DNA of 64,000 nt from an uncultured Eubacteriales bacterium (GTDB lineage Bacteria; Bacillota; Clostridia; Peptostreptococcales; Anaerovoracaceae), in the NCBI GenBank assembly GCA_902773665.1, contig CACYFF010000002.1, forward strand, positions 1-64,000. Reading direction: 5' to 3'. The notes under the pieces are model-generated. The model saw nothing but the letters and a program-made list of their open reading frames with translations, ran no database searches and was not told the DNA's origin. The position numbers were made by a program, and so were the translations under genes. Below are positions 47,976 to 56,400 of the stretch, piece by piece (position 1 is the stretch's first letter; each line of letters opens with the position of its first letter).

Positions 47976-48293
47976 ATGTTTACGATCCTGAAAGCATGTC
48001 TTCTGACCGTGCTGATCGAGACCGTTCTGTTTTACCTGTTCGGATACCGGACAAAGGACGACATAACGATCGTCGCCTGTACCAATGTCGTAACAAACCT
48101 GTCGCTCAACCTCATCCTTGCGATCAGCGGCACCCGCACCACCTACTGGAATATCGTTGTGCCGTTGGAACTCGCTGTCGTTTTCGCGGAGTTTCTGATC
48201 TACGCACGGGCTTTCGGACCGTCAAGGTCCCTGTTTTGGAAGGTTTTAGCGGCCAACGCCCTCTCCTTTGGGATCGGTCAGCTGCTCTTTTAG
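47976..48293 (+). CDS. Small four-helix membrane protein (operon member 4)
   Basis: The 105-residue protein has about four hydrophobic segments (LKACLLTVLIETVLFYLFGY, VVTNLSLNLILAISG, VPLELAVVFAEFLIYAR, FWKVLAANALSFGIGQLLF) with short loops. Y-R-T-K-D-D-I-T and the N-A-L-S-F end look conserved-like, but I know no named family. It ends the operon at a strong bidirectional terminator. Its size resembles small multidrug-resistance proteins, yet the motifs of that family (the helix-1 Glu context, GVGxA) are not seen. Confidence 0.6.
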   Translation: MFTILKACLLTVLIETVLFYLFGYRTKDDITIVACTNVVTNLSLNLILAISGTRTTYWNIVVPLELAVVFAEFLIYARAFGPSRSLFWKVLAANALSFGIGQLLF

Positions 48294-48299
48294 CACGCA

Positions 48300-48327
48300 A
48301 AAAGCGGGCCCTTGCGGACCCGCTTTT
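48300..48327. terminator. Bidirectional terminator between the small membrane genes and malY
   Basis: AAAAGCGGG/CCCGCTTTT is a 9-bp stem with a 10-nt loop, with A- and T-rich flanks serving both convergent genes. Confidence 0.85.
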
Positions 48328-48341
48328 GTTATGTCTTGCTT

Positions 48342-49520
48342 TTACAGCCCTCTGGCGTCGAAGGCGGCCTTCAGCTGCTTCATAGCCTGCTCCACGACGC
48401 TGCGCGGGCAGCCCAGGTTGAAGCGTTCGAACTGCTTGGTCTCCGGGCCGAAGATGGCGCCGGAATCCAGCCACAGCTTGGCTTCTTCCACCATCAGGTG
48501 CTCCAGATCGTCGTCCTCGAGGCCGTAGCCGGAGAAGTCGACCCAGGTGAGGTAGGTGCCGTCCGGATCCACGAAATGGGCCTTCGGGAAGTTCTTTTCC
48601 ACGAAGTCCTTCATGTAGCAGACGTTGCCCCAGATGTATTCGACCAGCTCGTCCACCCATTCAGCGCCCTTGGTGTAGCAGCTCATCAGCGCTACCTGGC
48701 CCATGATGTTCGCCTGGCTGTAGCCGGCGGAGGTGTTGGCCTTCTTGAACTTCGCTCTCAGTTCGGGGTTCGGAATAATGATGTTGGCGGACTGCAGGCC
48801 GGCCACGTTGAAGGTCTTGCCCGGGGAACTGTACAGGGCGATGATCTTATGATACTTCTCGTCCAGGTTCATGATGCTCGTGAATTTGTGGCCCGGGAAG
48901 ATAAAGTCGCAGTGGATCTCGTCGATCATCAGGATGACGCCGTTCTCGAGGCAGATGTCGGCGACCTTGGTGAGTTCTTCCTTCGTCCAGACGCGGCCGA
49001 CGGGGTTGTGCGGGCTGCAGAAGATGAGGACCTTAACATCCTCTTCCTTGATCTGCTTCTCCATCTTTTCGAAGTCGATGGAATACGCGCCGTCGTAATG
49101 CAGCTGGCAGTTTACGAGCTTGCGGCCGTTCTGCTTAATGGCTTCGGAGAACGGATAGTAGACGGGCTGCATCACCATAACGCCTTCGCCGGGCTTCGTA
49201 AAGGCCTGTACGCTCAGGTGGACGGCGTAGACAAGGCCGGCGCCCAGGGTGACCCACTCAGGATCCACGGTGTAGCCGTAACGGGTGGAGAACCAATGAT
49301 TGAGGGCTTCGAAATAGTCGTCCAGAGGATCGGTGTAACCGAAGATGCCGTGGTCGACGCGCTTATGCAGATCGGCCAGGATCTCGTCGGGGAGTTTAAA
49401 GTCCATATCCGCGACCCACATGGGAAGCAGGTCGCTTCTGCCCTTGCGCTTGGGACCGAAGTCGTATTTCAGACAGTCCGTACCGCGGCGGTCGATGATC
49501 TCGTCAAAATTGTACTTCAT
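48342..49520 (-). CDS. MalY/PatB-type PLP aminotransferase-fold enzyme (cystathionine beta-lyase)
   Basis: The start at 49518-49520 after GGAG gives 392 residues. Features of the MalY/PatB group are the N-terminal NFDEIIDRRGTDCLKYD, LLPMWVADMDFKLP, FCSPHNPVGRVWTKEEL, IDEIHCDF and the PLP-Lys region ALYSSPGKTFNVAGLQSANI. Members cleave C-S bonds of cystathionine or cysteine, giving homocysteine or sulfide, pyruvate and ammonia, and some regulate transcription. No methionine genes adjoin it. It is a single-gene unit. Confidence 0.9.
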   Translation of the reverse strand: MKYNFDEIIDRRGTDCLKYDFGPKRKGRSDLLPMWVADMDFKLPDEILADLHKRVDHGIFGYTDPLDDYFEALNHWFSTRYGYTVDPEWVTLGAGLVYAVHLSVQAFTKPGEGVMVMQPVYYPFSEAIKQNGRKLVNCQLHYDGAYSIDFEKMEKQIKEEDVKVLIFCSPHNPVGRVWTKEELTKVADICLENGVILMIDEIHCDFIFPGHKFTSIMNLDEKYHKIIALYSSPGKTFNVAGLQSANIIIPNPELRAKFKKANTSAGYSQANIMGQVALMSCYTKGAEWVDELVEYIWGNVCYMKDFVEKNFPKAHFVDPDGTYLTWVDFSGYGLEDDDLEHLMVEEAKLWLDSGAIFGPETKQFERFNLGCPRSVVEQAMKQLKAAFDARGL

Positions 49521-49635
49521 GTTTTCTCCTCTCTGATGCAACCATATGTATCAAAAGAAATACGTTTTCTTGCTTCCGCTTTCATTATAAATCCGGGGGC
49601 CCGCGGTTTCAACGGTTTGTTCCCGGGCGTGACCC

Positions 49636-49664
49636 TTGCAGGGCCCACCAAAAACGGGTATGAT
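49636..49664 (+). promoter_or_regulatory. Promoter of the M18 aminopeptidase gene
   Basis: TTGCAG and TATGAT are 17 bp apart. The short leader contains a GGCGGCC/GGCCGCC hairpin (49671-49687), 22 bp before the start codon. Confidence 0.6.
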
Positions 49665-49709
49665 ATCAAAGGCGGCCAGGGCCGCCTATTATAGAAAAGG
49701 AGAAAAGAC

Positions 49710-51104
49710 ATGGAAAACAAGACAGCATGGGAGAAATATAAGGCAAAGGACCTGAAGGAACTGGAACGGGTCAACGAAGGCTACAAGAAGTTCCTGGACG
49801 ACGGCAAGACCGAGCGGGAATGCGTCAAGCAGACCATCGCCATGGCGAAGGCTGCCGGCTATGTGGAACTGGACGAGGCGCTCAAGAAAGGCGCTCCGAA
49901 GGAAGGCGGCAAATACTACACCATCTGTATGGGCAAGACCCTGGCGCTGTTCCGCATGGGTAGCGAAGATCTGACCTGCGGTATGAATATCCTCGGCGCC
50001 CACATAGACTCCCCCAGACTGGACGTAAAGCAGAATCCGCTGTACGAGACCGACGGGCTGGCCTATCTGGACACCCATTACTACGGCGGCATCAAGAAAT
50101 ATCAGTGGATCACCCAGCCCATGGCCATCCACGGCACCGTAGCCATGAAGGACGGCAGCTGCAAAGACGTGCGCATCGGCGAAGACGAGACCGATCCTGT
50201 GTTCTGCTTTACGGATCTGCTCATCCACCTGTCCGCAGAGCGGCAGCAGAAGAAGGCGGCGGACGTCATTACCGGCGAAGGACTGGACCTGCTGATCGGC
50301 AACCGGCCTCTCGCGAAGTCCAAGCTGAGCAAGGACGAGAAGGAAGCCGTGAAGGCAAATGTTCTTGCGTTCCTGAAGGAAAAGTACGGCATGGAAGAAG
50401 CGGACCTGCTCTCCGCGGAGCTGGAGATCGTTCCGGCAGGCCATGCTCGCGACTGCGGCTTCGACCGCAGCATGATCCTCGCCTACGGCCAGGACGACAG
50501 AGTCTGCGCCTACACCTCCGTGCTGGCGATGCTGGACGAAAACGCGAAGATCGGCAAGACCGCCTGCTGCCTCATCGTCGATAAGGAAGAGATCGGCAGC
50601 GTGGGCGCCACGGGCATGACCTCGATGTTCTTCGAGAACACCATCGCCAAGCTGATGGAAGCCCTGGGCAAGGACGTCTATTCCGCCACCCGCAAGTGCC
50701 TGGCAAATTCCAGCATGCTGAGCTCCGACGTCTCCGCGGGCTTCGACCCCCTGTATGCGGAAGCTTACGAAAAGCGCAGCTCCGCTTTCCTGTCCAGAGG
50801 TCTGGCCTTCAATAAGTTTACCGGTGCCAGAGGCAAGAGCGGTTCCAACGACGCCAACGCCGAATACGTGGCGCAGATCCGCCGCATCATGGACGACGCG
50901 GACGTCTCCTACCAGTTCTGCGAGCTGGGCAAGGTAGACGTGGGCGGAGGCGGCACCATCGCCTACATCATGGCCGTCTACTGCATGAACGTCATCGACA
51001 GCGGCGTCGCCGTCCTGTCCATGCACGCGCCCTACGAAGTTACGTCCAAGGCTGACGTCTACGAAGCCTACAAGGGCTACCGCGCCTTCCTGCTGAACGC
51101 GTAA
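49710..51104 (+). CDS. M18 family aminopeptidase
   Basis: The 464-residue metallopeptidase removes N-terminal (often acidic or hydrophobic) residues from peptides in the cytoplasm. It shows the M18 pattern: NILGAHIDSPRLDVKQNPLY (metal His-Asp), DTHYYGGIKKYQWITQPMAI, LIVDKEEIGSVGATGMTS (catalytic Glu-Glu), LSSDVSAGFDPLYAEAYEKR and the late VDVGGGGTIAYIMA and SMHAPYEV His. It is single-gene with its own promoter and terminator. It would finish the breakdown of peptides taken up by the Dpp-type transporter. Confidence 0.93.
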   Translation: MENKTAWEKYKAKDLKELERVNEGYKKFLDDGKTERECVKQTIAMAKAAGYVELDEALKKGAPKEGGKYYTICMGKTLALFRMGSEDLTCGMNILGAHIDSPRLDVKQNPLYETDGLAYLDTHYYGGIKKYQWITQPMAIHGTVAMKDGSCKDVRIGEDETDPVFCFTDLLIHLSAERQQKKAADVITGEGLDLLIGNRPLAKSKLSKDEKEAVKANVLAFLKEKYGMEEADLLSAELEIVPAGHARDCGFDRSMILAYGQDDRVCAYTSVLAMLDENAKIGKTACCLIVDKEEIGSVGATGMTSMFFENTIAKLMEALGKDVYSATRKCLANSSMLSSDVSAGFDPLYAEAYEKRSSAFLSRGLAFNKFTGARGKSGSNDANAEYVAQIRRIMDDADVSYQFCELGKVDVGGGGTIAYIMAVYCMNVIDSGVAVLSMHAPYEVTSKADVYEAYKGYRAFLLNA

Positions 51105-51118
51105 AACCGCACAAAAAT

Positions 51119-51142
51119 ACCCGGAGGTTTGCGCCTCCGGGT
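51119..51142. terminator. Terminator between the M18 peptidase gene and pta
   Basis: ACCCGGAGG/CCTCCGGGT is a 9-bp stem followed by TTTGTTTT on the plus strand, and it also faces the pta stop. Confidence 0.85.
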
Positions 51143-51168
51143 TTTGTTTTGCCTTGAGAGAGATCCGT

Positions 51169-52179
51169 TTACAGAGCAGCCGTGATGATGGCCATCTTGT
51201 AAACTTCGTCTGCGTCGCAGCCTCTGGACAGGTCGTTGATGGGTGCGTTCAGGCCCAGGGAGATAGGACCATAAGCAGCGTATCCGCCCAGTCTCTGTGC
51301 GATCTTGTAGCCGATGTTGCCCGCTTCGATGCAGGGGAACACGAAGGTGTTGGCATAGCCTGCGACCTTGGAGCCGGGGAACTTCAGCTGGCCGACAACG
51401 GGAGAAACGGCAGCGTCGAACTGCATCTCGCCGTCTGCGTTCCAGTCGGGGTGCTTTTCCTTCAGGACCTTGATGGCAGCCTGGGACAGAGAAACGGTGC
51501 CGCCCTTGCCGGAGCCCTTGGTGGAGAAGCTCAGCATGGCCAGTTTCGGGTCGATGCCGAAGGTGGGAGCGACCTTGTAGATCTCTTCCGCAACTTCCGC
51601 CAGCTTTTCGCCTGCGGTGAAGGTAACATTGCCTTCCTTGTCGACGTTATCCTGATAGTCGATGTTGATCGCGCAGTCGCCCATGGCGATGGTCCGCAGT
51701 TCTTCGGGACCGTCTTCTCTGTTCAGAATAAAGCAGGAAGATACGAGGTGGGCACCGGGCTTGGTCTTGACCAGCTGCAGAGCGGGTCTTACGGTGTCTG
51801 CGGTGGAATAGGTGGCGCCGCCCAGCAGGCAGTCGGCCTTGCCCATCTTTACGAGCATGGTGCCGAAGTAGTTGCCCTTCAACAGGTTTGCCTTGCAGTC
51901 TTCGGGGCTCATCTTGCCCTTGCGCAGAGCGACCATGGCGTCGACCATTTCGTCCATGCCTTCATAGGTTGCGGGATCGATGATCTGTGCGCCTTCGATG
52001 TTGAAGCCTCTTTCGGCTGCGGTCTTCTTGACCTCATCCACAACACCGACAAGGATAACGCCCATCAGCTTCTCTGCGAGGAGCTTGGATGCCGCTTCCT
52101 GGATACGCGCGTCGACACCTTCGGTGAAGACGATCGTTTTGGGTTCCGCCTTTACTTTTGCGATCAGCTTATCGAACAT
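51169..52179 (-). CDS. pta: Phosphate acetyltransferase
   Basis: The 336-residue enzyme interconverts acetyl-CoA and acetyl phosphate, the step before ATP formation by acetate kinase. It is the short single-domain Pta. Visible are DARIQEAASKLLAEKLMGVI, LVKMGKADCLLGGATYSTAD, SFSTKGSGKGGTVSLSQAAI and the C-terminal NIGYKIAQRLGGYAAYGPIS with GCDADEVYKMAIITAAL. Phosphate butyryltransferase is the main alternative, but length and these motifs favour Pta. No ackA adjoins it. A TTGTAG-18-TATAAT promoter precedes it. Confidence 0.93.
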   Translation of the reverse strand: MFDKLIAKVKAEPKTIVFTEGVDARIQEAASKLLAEKLMGVILVGVVDEVKKTAAERGFNIEGAQIIDPATYEGMDEMVDAMVALRKGKMSPEDCKANLLKGNYFGTMLVKMGKADCLLGGATYSTADTVRPALQLVKTKPGAHLVSSCFILNREDGPEELRTIAMGDCAINIDYQDNVDKEGNVTFTAGEKLAEVAEEIYKVAPTFGIDPKLAMLSFSTKGSGKGGTVSLSQAAIKVLKEKHPDWNADGEMQFDAAVSPVVGQLKFPGSKVAGYANTFVFPCIEAGNIGYKIAQRLGGYAAYGPISLGLNAPINDLSRGCDADEVYKMAIITAAL

Positions 52180-52202
52180 TTGATACCTCCGTACTATGTA
52201 AT

Positions 52203-52261
52203 CGGTTCAATAATTAACAATTAACCTATTTATTATAACGCTATTTGGGAGGATGCTACAA
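52203..52261 (-). promoter_or_regulatory. pta promoter with a half-conserved Rex-like site
   Basis: On the minus strand TTGTAG (52256-52261) and TATAAT (52232-52237) are 18 bp apart. Downstream, CGGTTCAATAATTAACAA (52203-52220, plus strand) has a perfect TTAACAA half but three mismatches in the other half of a Rex site. The remaining DNA to 52381 has no supported gene. Confidence 0.5.
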
Positions 52262-52381
52262 GATGATTTCCGTTAAGACCGGTACATCTCTTCGATTTCT
52301 TTCGCAAAATGCGCCTCGACATTCTTCCGTTTTCCCTGCAGATTGCAACCCCTAAGAATGATTTCCCACAAAAAAAGAAAA

Positions 52382-52404
52382 ACCCGTGGCATAACGCCGC
52401 GGGT
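52382..52404 (-). terminator. Terminator after the glycosyltransferase gene
   Basis: ACCCGTGGC/GCCGCGGGT (one mismatch) with a 5-nt loop is followed by TTTTCTTTTTTT on the minus strand. Confidence 0.85.
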
Positions 52405-52416
52405 GTATCGCGAAGA

Positions 52417-53322
52417 TCAGTCCTTCCGCTCGGCGACGATGTAGACCGGACGGCCCTTCGTCTGCAGATAGGTCTTGGAAAAATACAGGCTGAGGATCGC
52501 CACCGAAGTCTGGATGACCCCTGCACAGAACGCGATGAAGGTCGCCAGCGGCAGCCAGGAAGGGCTTGCGCCGCACAGGCACACGATGAGCATCACCAGC
52601 GCTGCCAGCCAGAAGGCACCTGCCGCGAAGCAGGAGATCAGCAGCGGGAAAGCGGAGAAATCCACGATGCCATCGATGGCATATTTAAAGAGCTTCCAGA
52701 ACGACCACTTCGTCTGTCCTGCGGAGCGCTCCACGTTCTCGTATTCCAGCCATTTGGTGCGGAAACCTACCCAGCTGAAGATGCCCTTGGAGAAGCGGTC
52801 GTATTCCGTCATGGAGAGCACCGCGTCCACCATCTGCCGCTTCATCAGCCGGAAATCCCGGGCGCCGTCCTTGAACTCCGTGCTGGAGATGCGGTTGATG
52901 AGTTTGTAAAAGCAGCGCGCGAAAAAGCTGCGCACCGGGGGCTCCCCTGCGCGGGTCACGCGGCGCGTCGCGACGCAGTCGTATTCGCCGCTCTCGAGGA
53001 TCTCCAGCATCTGCGGGATGAGCGAAGGCGGATCCTGCATGTCGGCGTCGGCTACGGCCACATAGTCGCCGGTCGCCGCCTGCAGTCCTGCGTAAAGGGC
53101 CGCTTCCTTGCCGAAATTACGGGAAAAAGAGACGTACTTTACCCGGCTGTCCTTCGCGGCCAGATTGCGCATGATCGCCAGCGTGCCGTCCTTGGACCCA
53201 TCGTCGATCAGGTAAAACTCCAGGTCTTCGATGCCGGCCAGCTCTTTACAGGCCGCTTCGTAGAAGATCGGCAGCGCCTCTTCTTCGTTATAGCATGGTA
53301 CGATTATGGATACTTTGCTCAC
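52417..53322 (-). CDS. Family 2 glycosyltransferase with two C-terminal membrane helices (DPM1/GtrB-like)
   Basis: The 301-residue protein starts at GTG (53320-53322) after GGAG. The GT-A catalytic domain reads SIIVPCYNEEEALPIFYEAA, YLIDDGSKDGT, then the D-x-D-like AVADADMQDPPSLIPQMLEI and SSTEFKDGARDFRLMKRQMV. Residues ~230-290 form two membrane helices. This is the layout of polyprenyl-phosphate glycosyltransferases that load a lipid carrier for transfer outside the cell. It may contribute to envelope glycan or S-layer glycosylation, given the SLH protein gene next door; that is inference. Confidence 0.9.
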   Translation of the reverse strand: MSKVSIIVPCYNEEEALPIFYEAACKELAGIEDLEFYLIDDGSKDGTLAIMRNLAAKDSRVKYVSFSRNFGKEAALYAGLQAATGDYVAVADADMQDPPSLIPQMLEILESGEYDCVATRRVTRAGEPPVRSFFARCFYKLINRISSTEFKDGARDFRLMKRQMVDAVLSMTEYDRFSKGIFSWVGFRTKWLEYENVERSAGQTKWSFWKLFKYAIDGIVDFSAFPLLISCFAAGAFWLAALVMLIVCLCGASPSWLPLATFIAFCAGVIQTSVAILSLYFSKTYLQTKGRPVYIVAERKD

Positions 53323-53421
53323 GCGTACTCCTTAGATCAATGATTTATCATAAACTCTCTTCCATTCCATTATACACGATAAGATGATTTCAGAGCACAC
53401 AAGAAATCCGGGAAAAAGAAA

Positions 53422-53446
53422 CAGGACCGGGAAGATCCCGGTCCTG
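53422..53446 (-). terminator. Terminator after the SLH protein gene
   Basis: CAGGACCGGG/CCCGGTCCTG is a perfect 10-bp stem with a 5-nt loop followed by TTTCTTTTT on the minus strand. Confidence 0.9.
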
Positions 53447-53473
53447 TCGTCTCATATTCACTACGCGATCTTG

Positions 53474-56400
53474 CTATTCGCCTTCTTTTGAAACAAGGTG
53501 CTGGAAATTCATCATAATGACAACGGTTTCCGCTCTCGTTGCCGTACCCTTGGGCACGAGCATCGTTTCGCTTCTGCCGGTGATGAGATCCGCTGCCTTT
53601 GCCCAGGCAACAGAACCTTCGGCCCAGCTGCTGATCGTATCTTCGTCCACGTAAGCGGAGAGATCCGCGCCGGGAACGATCTCATATCCCATCTTTTCTG
53701 CATAGGCCTGCAGCATCGTCACCATCTGCTCCCGGGTCACGGGATCGTTGGGTCCGAACTCCTCGCCATAGCCGGCAGCGATGCCCTGAGCGCTTGCCCA
53801 GTCGATGGCCTTCGCGTACCAGTCGCTGTCGGAAACATCCGTAAAGTCTGTACCTCCCTCAGAACCGGGAGCGCCAGCCATCGCGTAGAGCATCTGCACC
53901 AGCATACCGCGGGTCAGCAGGTCTGCCGGGGCAAATCTGGTCTTCGAGACGCCTGCGATCACGCCGTTTTCTACGGCTTCACCCACCGCGGCTGCGAACC
54001 AGTCGTCCGCCTCAACATCCTGGAAGGTATCGTCTGCTTTTTCGGCATATTCCGCAGGGACAGCTTCCGGAGCGGAAGCCGCAGGTTCTGCCGGAGCAGG
54101 TTCTTCCGGGGTAGCGCTTCCGCCGCCACCGCCGCCTCCGCCGGAGGGCGTACTGGCATCTCTCCACTGCGCGAAGAATTCCATATCGCCCGTAACTTCC
54201 AGCGTTGTGCCTGCTCTATACAGAGAACCTCCGGATGCAGAAGTACTCCAACCTCTGAAGGTCAGGCCATCGGGATGCGCATATTTCCCGGACAGAGTCG
54301 GGAACGAGATGGTCTCGCCCTTGTGCGCATCGATATGTCCAAACGTTCCGGTTCCGTCATTCATCTGGAAGGTCAACGTGCAGGGGATCAGCTCATAGGA
54401 ATAGTCTTCTTCCTTTGTCGCACCGCATCCGCAGGTGAAGCGTTTGGTGCCGTCCGCATCGATGGTCGCCTCTTTGATGACCGTACCATCGTCCCAGACA
54501 TGTTCCGAAGTCTCGACGGCGTCACATCCTTCTTCCTTGCAGTAGTGGCTGTGCGTACCGTCGTTATTGTCGATCCAGCTGCCCCAATTGTGATACAGGT
54601 GCTGGCTTGCCTGTGCTTCCTTAAGGCTCTCTTCTGCCGCTTCTGCACCGGGAACGATGTAGAAGCGGATCACGGCGTCATGGCTGCTGTTGCCGGAATC
54701 GCCGGCATTGGTCGACACCTTCAGCAGAGTCGTGTGGGTGCCCGGGGTATCGGTGACCGTACCAGCGACCCTATAAGTATCGGCATCCACCTTTTCGAGG
54801 CTGAGCCCCGCGGGCAGCGCATTCTGACCCGTATAGGCTTCGACGCCCGTGATCGCATGAGCTGCCTGTCCTGCGTTCAGGAAGCGGGAATTCGTCCCCA
54901 GCGTAAAGTCGATCGTCTTGTCGACCTCAGCACCGGACTGCACCCGGATCTCTTCCGGCGTGTATGTCAGCATGTCGAGCGGCGTCGTGAGTGCAGAATG
55001 GTTGTCAAATTCCACATACAGGTCTAAAGATGAAGCGCCCATATTTTCCGGAAGGCCGTTGAAAGCACCGGTTTTAGTCTTGCTGACCCCATCCATCGTA
55101 AAGGAAAAATCGTCATTCCCTTCTACAGCTCGTTTATAGCGGAATTCAGATCCTTCAGGAACACCGATCTTGATCGTACAACTTGGATACGGGCAGTTGA
55201 TATAATATTTCCCGGAATTGGAATCGTAGTAGACTCCATTTTCCCATGTAATACTCTTGATCTCGACTCTGGGATCTTCGCAAGATAATTGAGAAGCCTT
55301 CGTCGGCACTTCATCGCCGATGCAGAGATTATTGAAAACGTTATTTGCAGTAATATCCGCCGTTGTGATATACTTCTCCGGCGTTTCTTCGCTGTAGGTA
55401 ACGTTTATCGTTTTGCTCTTCTTTGCTGATTTTCCATCGGGGGATACTACAATACAGTAGAAATCGCCTGCCACGGCCTCTTCGCTGATTGGCTTCACCT
55501 TGAGTGTTGTGCCATTTATGATAACGGTATTGGGATTGCTTGTGGTATATTGAATGTCTGTGCCGTTATAGTTCCGGTACCAGGTAATGCTCTTATATTC
55601 GTTTAAGTCAAGGGGCTGCGAGAGCGTGAGCCAAAGATCCTTGAACGCTGTAGTTTTCTCATCCTCCGTCTTCAGGAACGACGGCCTGTAGGATACCTGT
55701 ACATGGTTGGTCACGGCAGTTCCTGAGCTGTTGGAGAATACGCAGCAAACATCCAGAACATCATCTACCTCGATCGATACCTTAGATGTGAGCCAATCTC
55801 CTGTTTTATTATTGCTGTCCGCCTCGACCCTATGGCTGTTCCCGAAGCTGTCTCTCACGACCCACCAAGCGTTGCCGCCATTCTTGCCCTTGGCGGTAAG
55901 TGTCGCTTTGTCGCCCTTCTGTTCGACAACGATGGGAGAAGCGATACTGTCTGCAATAGGTAGAGGCTGATCTGTTTTCACATAGAACGCCCGGCCTGCT
56001 GCGGATTCCACGGTCCATGTGTCGGTGGCGCCGTAGAAAGTTTCCGTCATCGTAACGATAAGGTGATACAGTTCTCCGTCTTTCAGGCGGGACGTCAGAT
56101 CGCCGAATTGCGATGCATCCTTCAAATTTACTACACAGCCGGTATCGCTGTTCGAGCCCGGTCTGAAGATGGAACTCGAACAGGTCTTCCCGTCACGCTT
56201 AAATTCGACCACGTTGACATCAGCGTCAAAGATCTGGGCTTCATAGGTGATCTTGTTCGACGACATCCATTTTTGCGGGCTATTAGCACCTAAATCATCT
56301 CGCAGCTTTATAGGATACAGGTATTCCGGATAGAACTTCCCGAAATCGCCCTTCCACTTCCCGCTGGAATCGTAGGGAAGATCCAGCGTAAACGTCATGT

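Noticed and set aside
49689..51026. 445-codon minus-strand frame
   Set aside because: Antisense to the M18 aminopeptidase gene. The sense frame carries all catalytic motifs.
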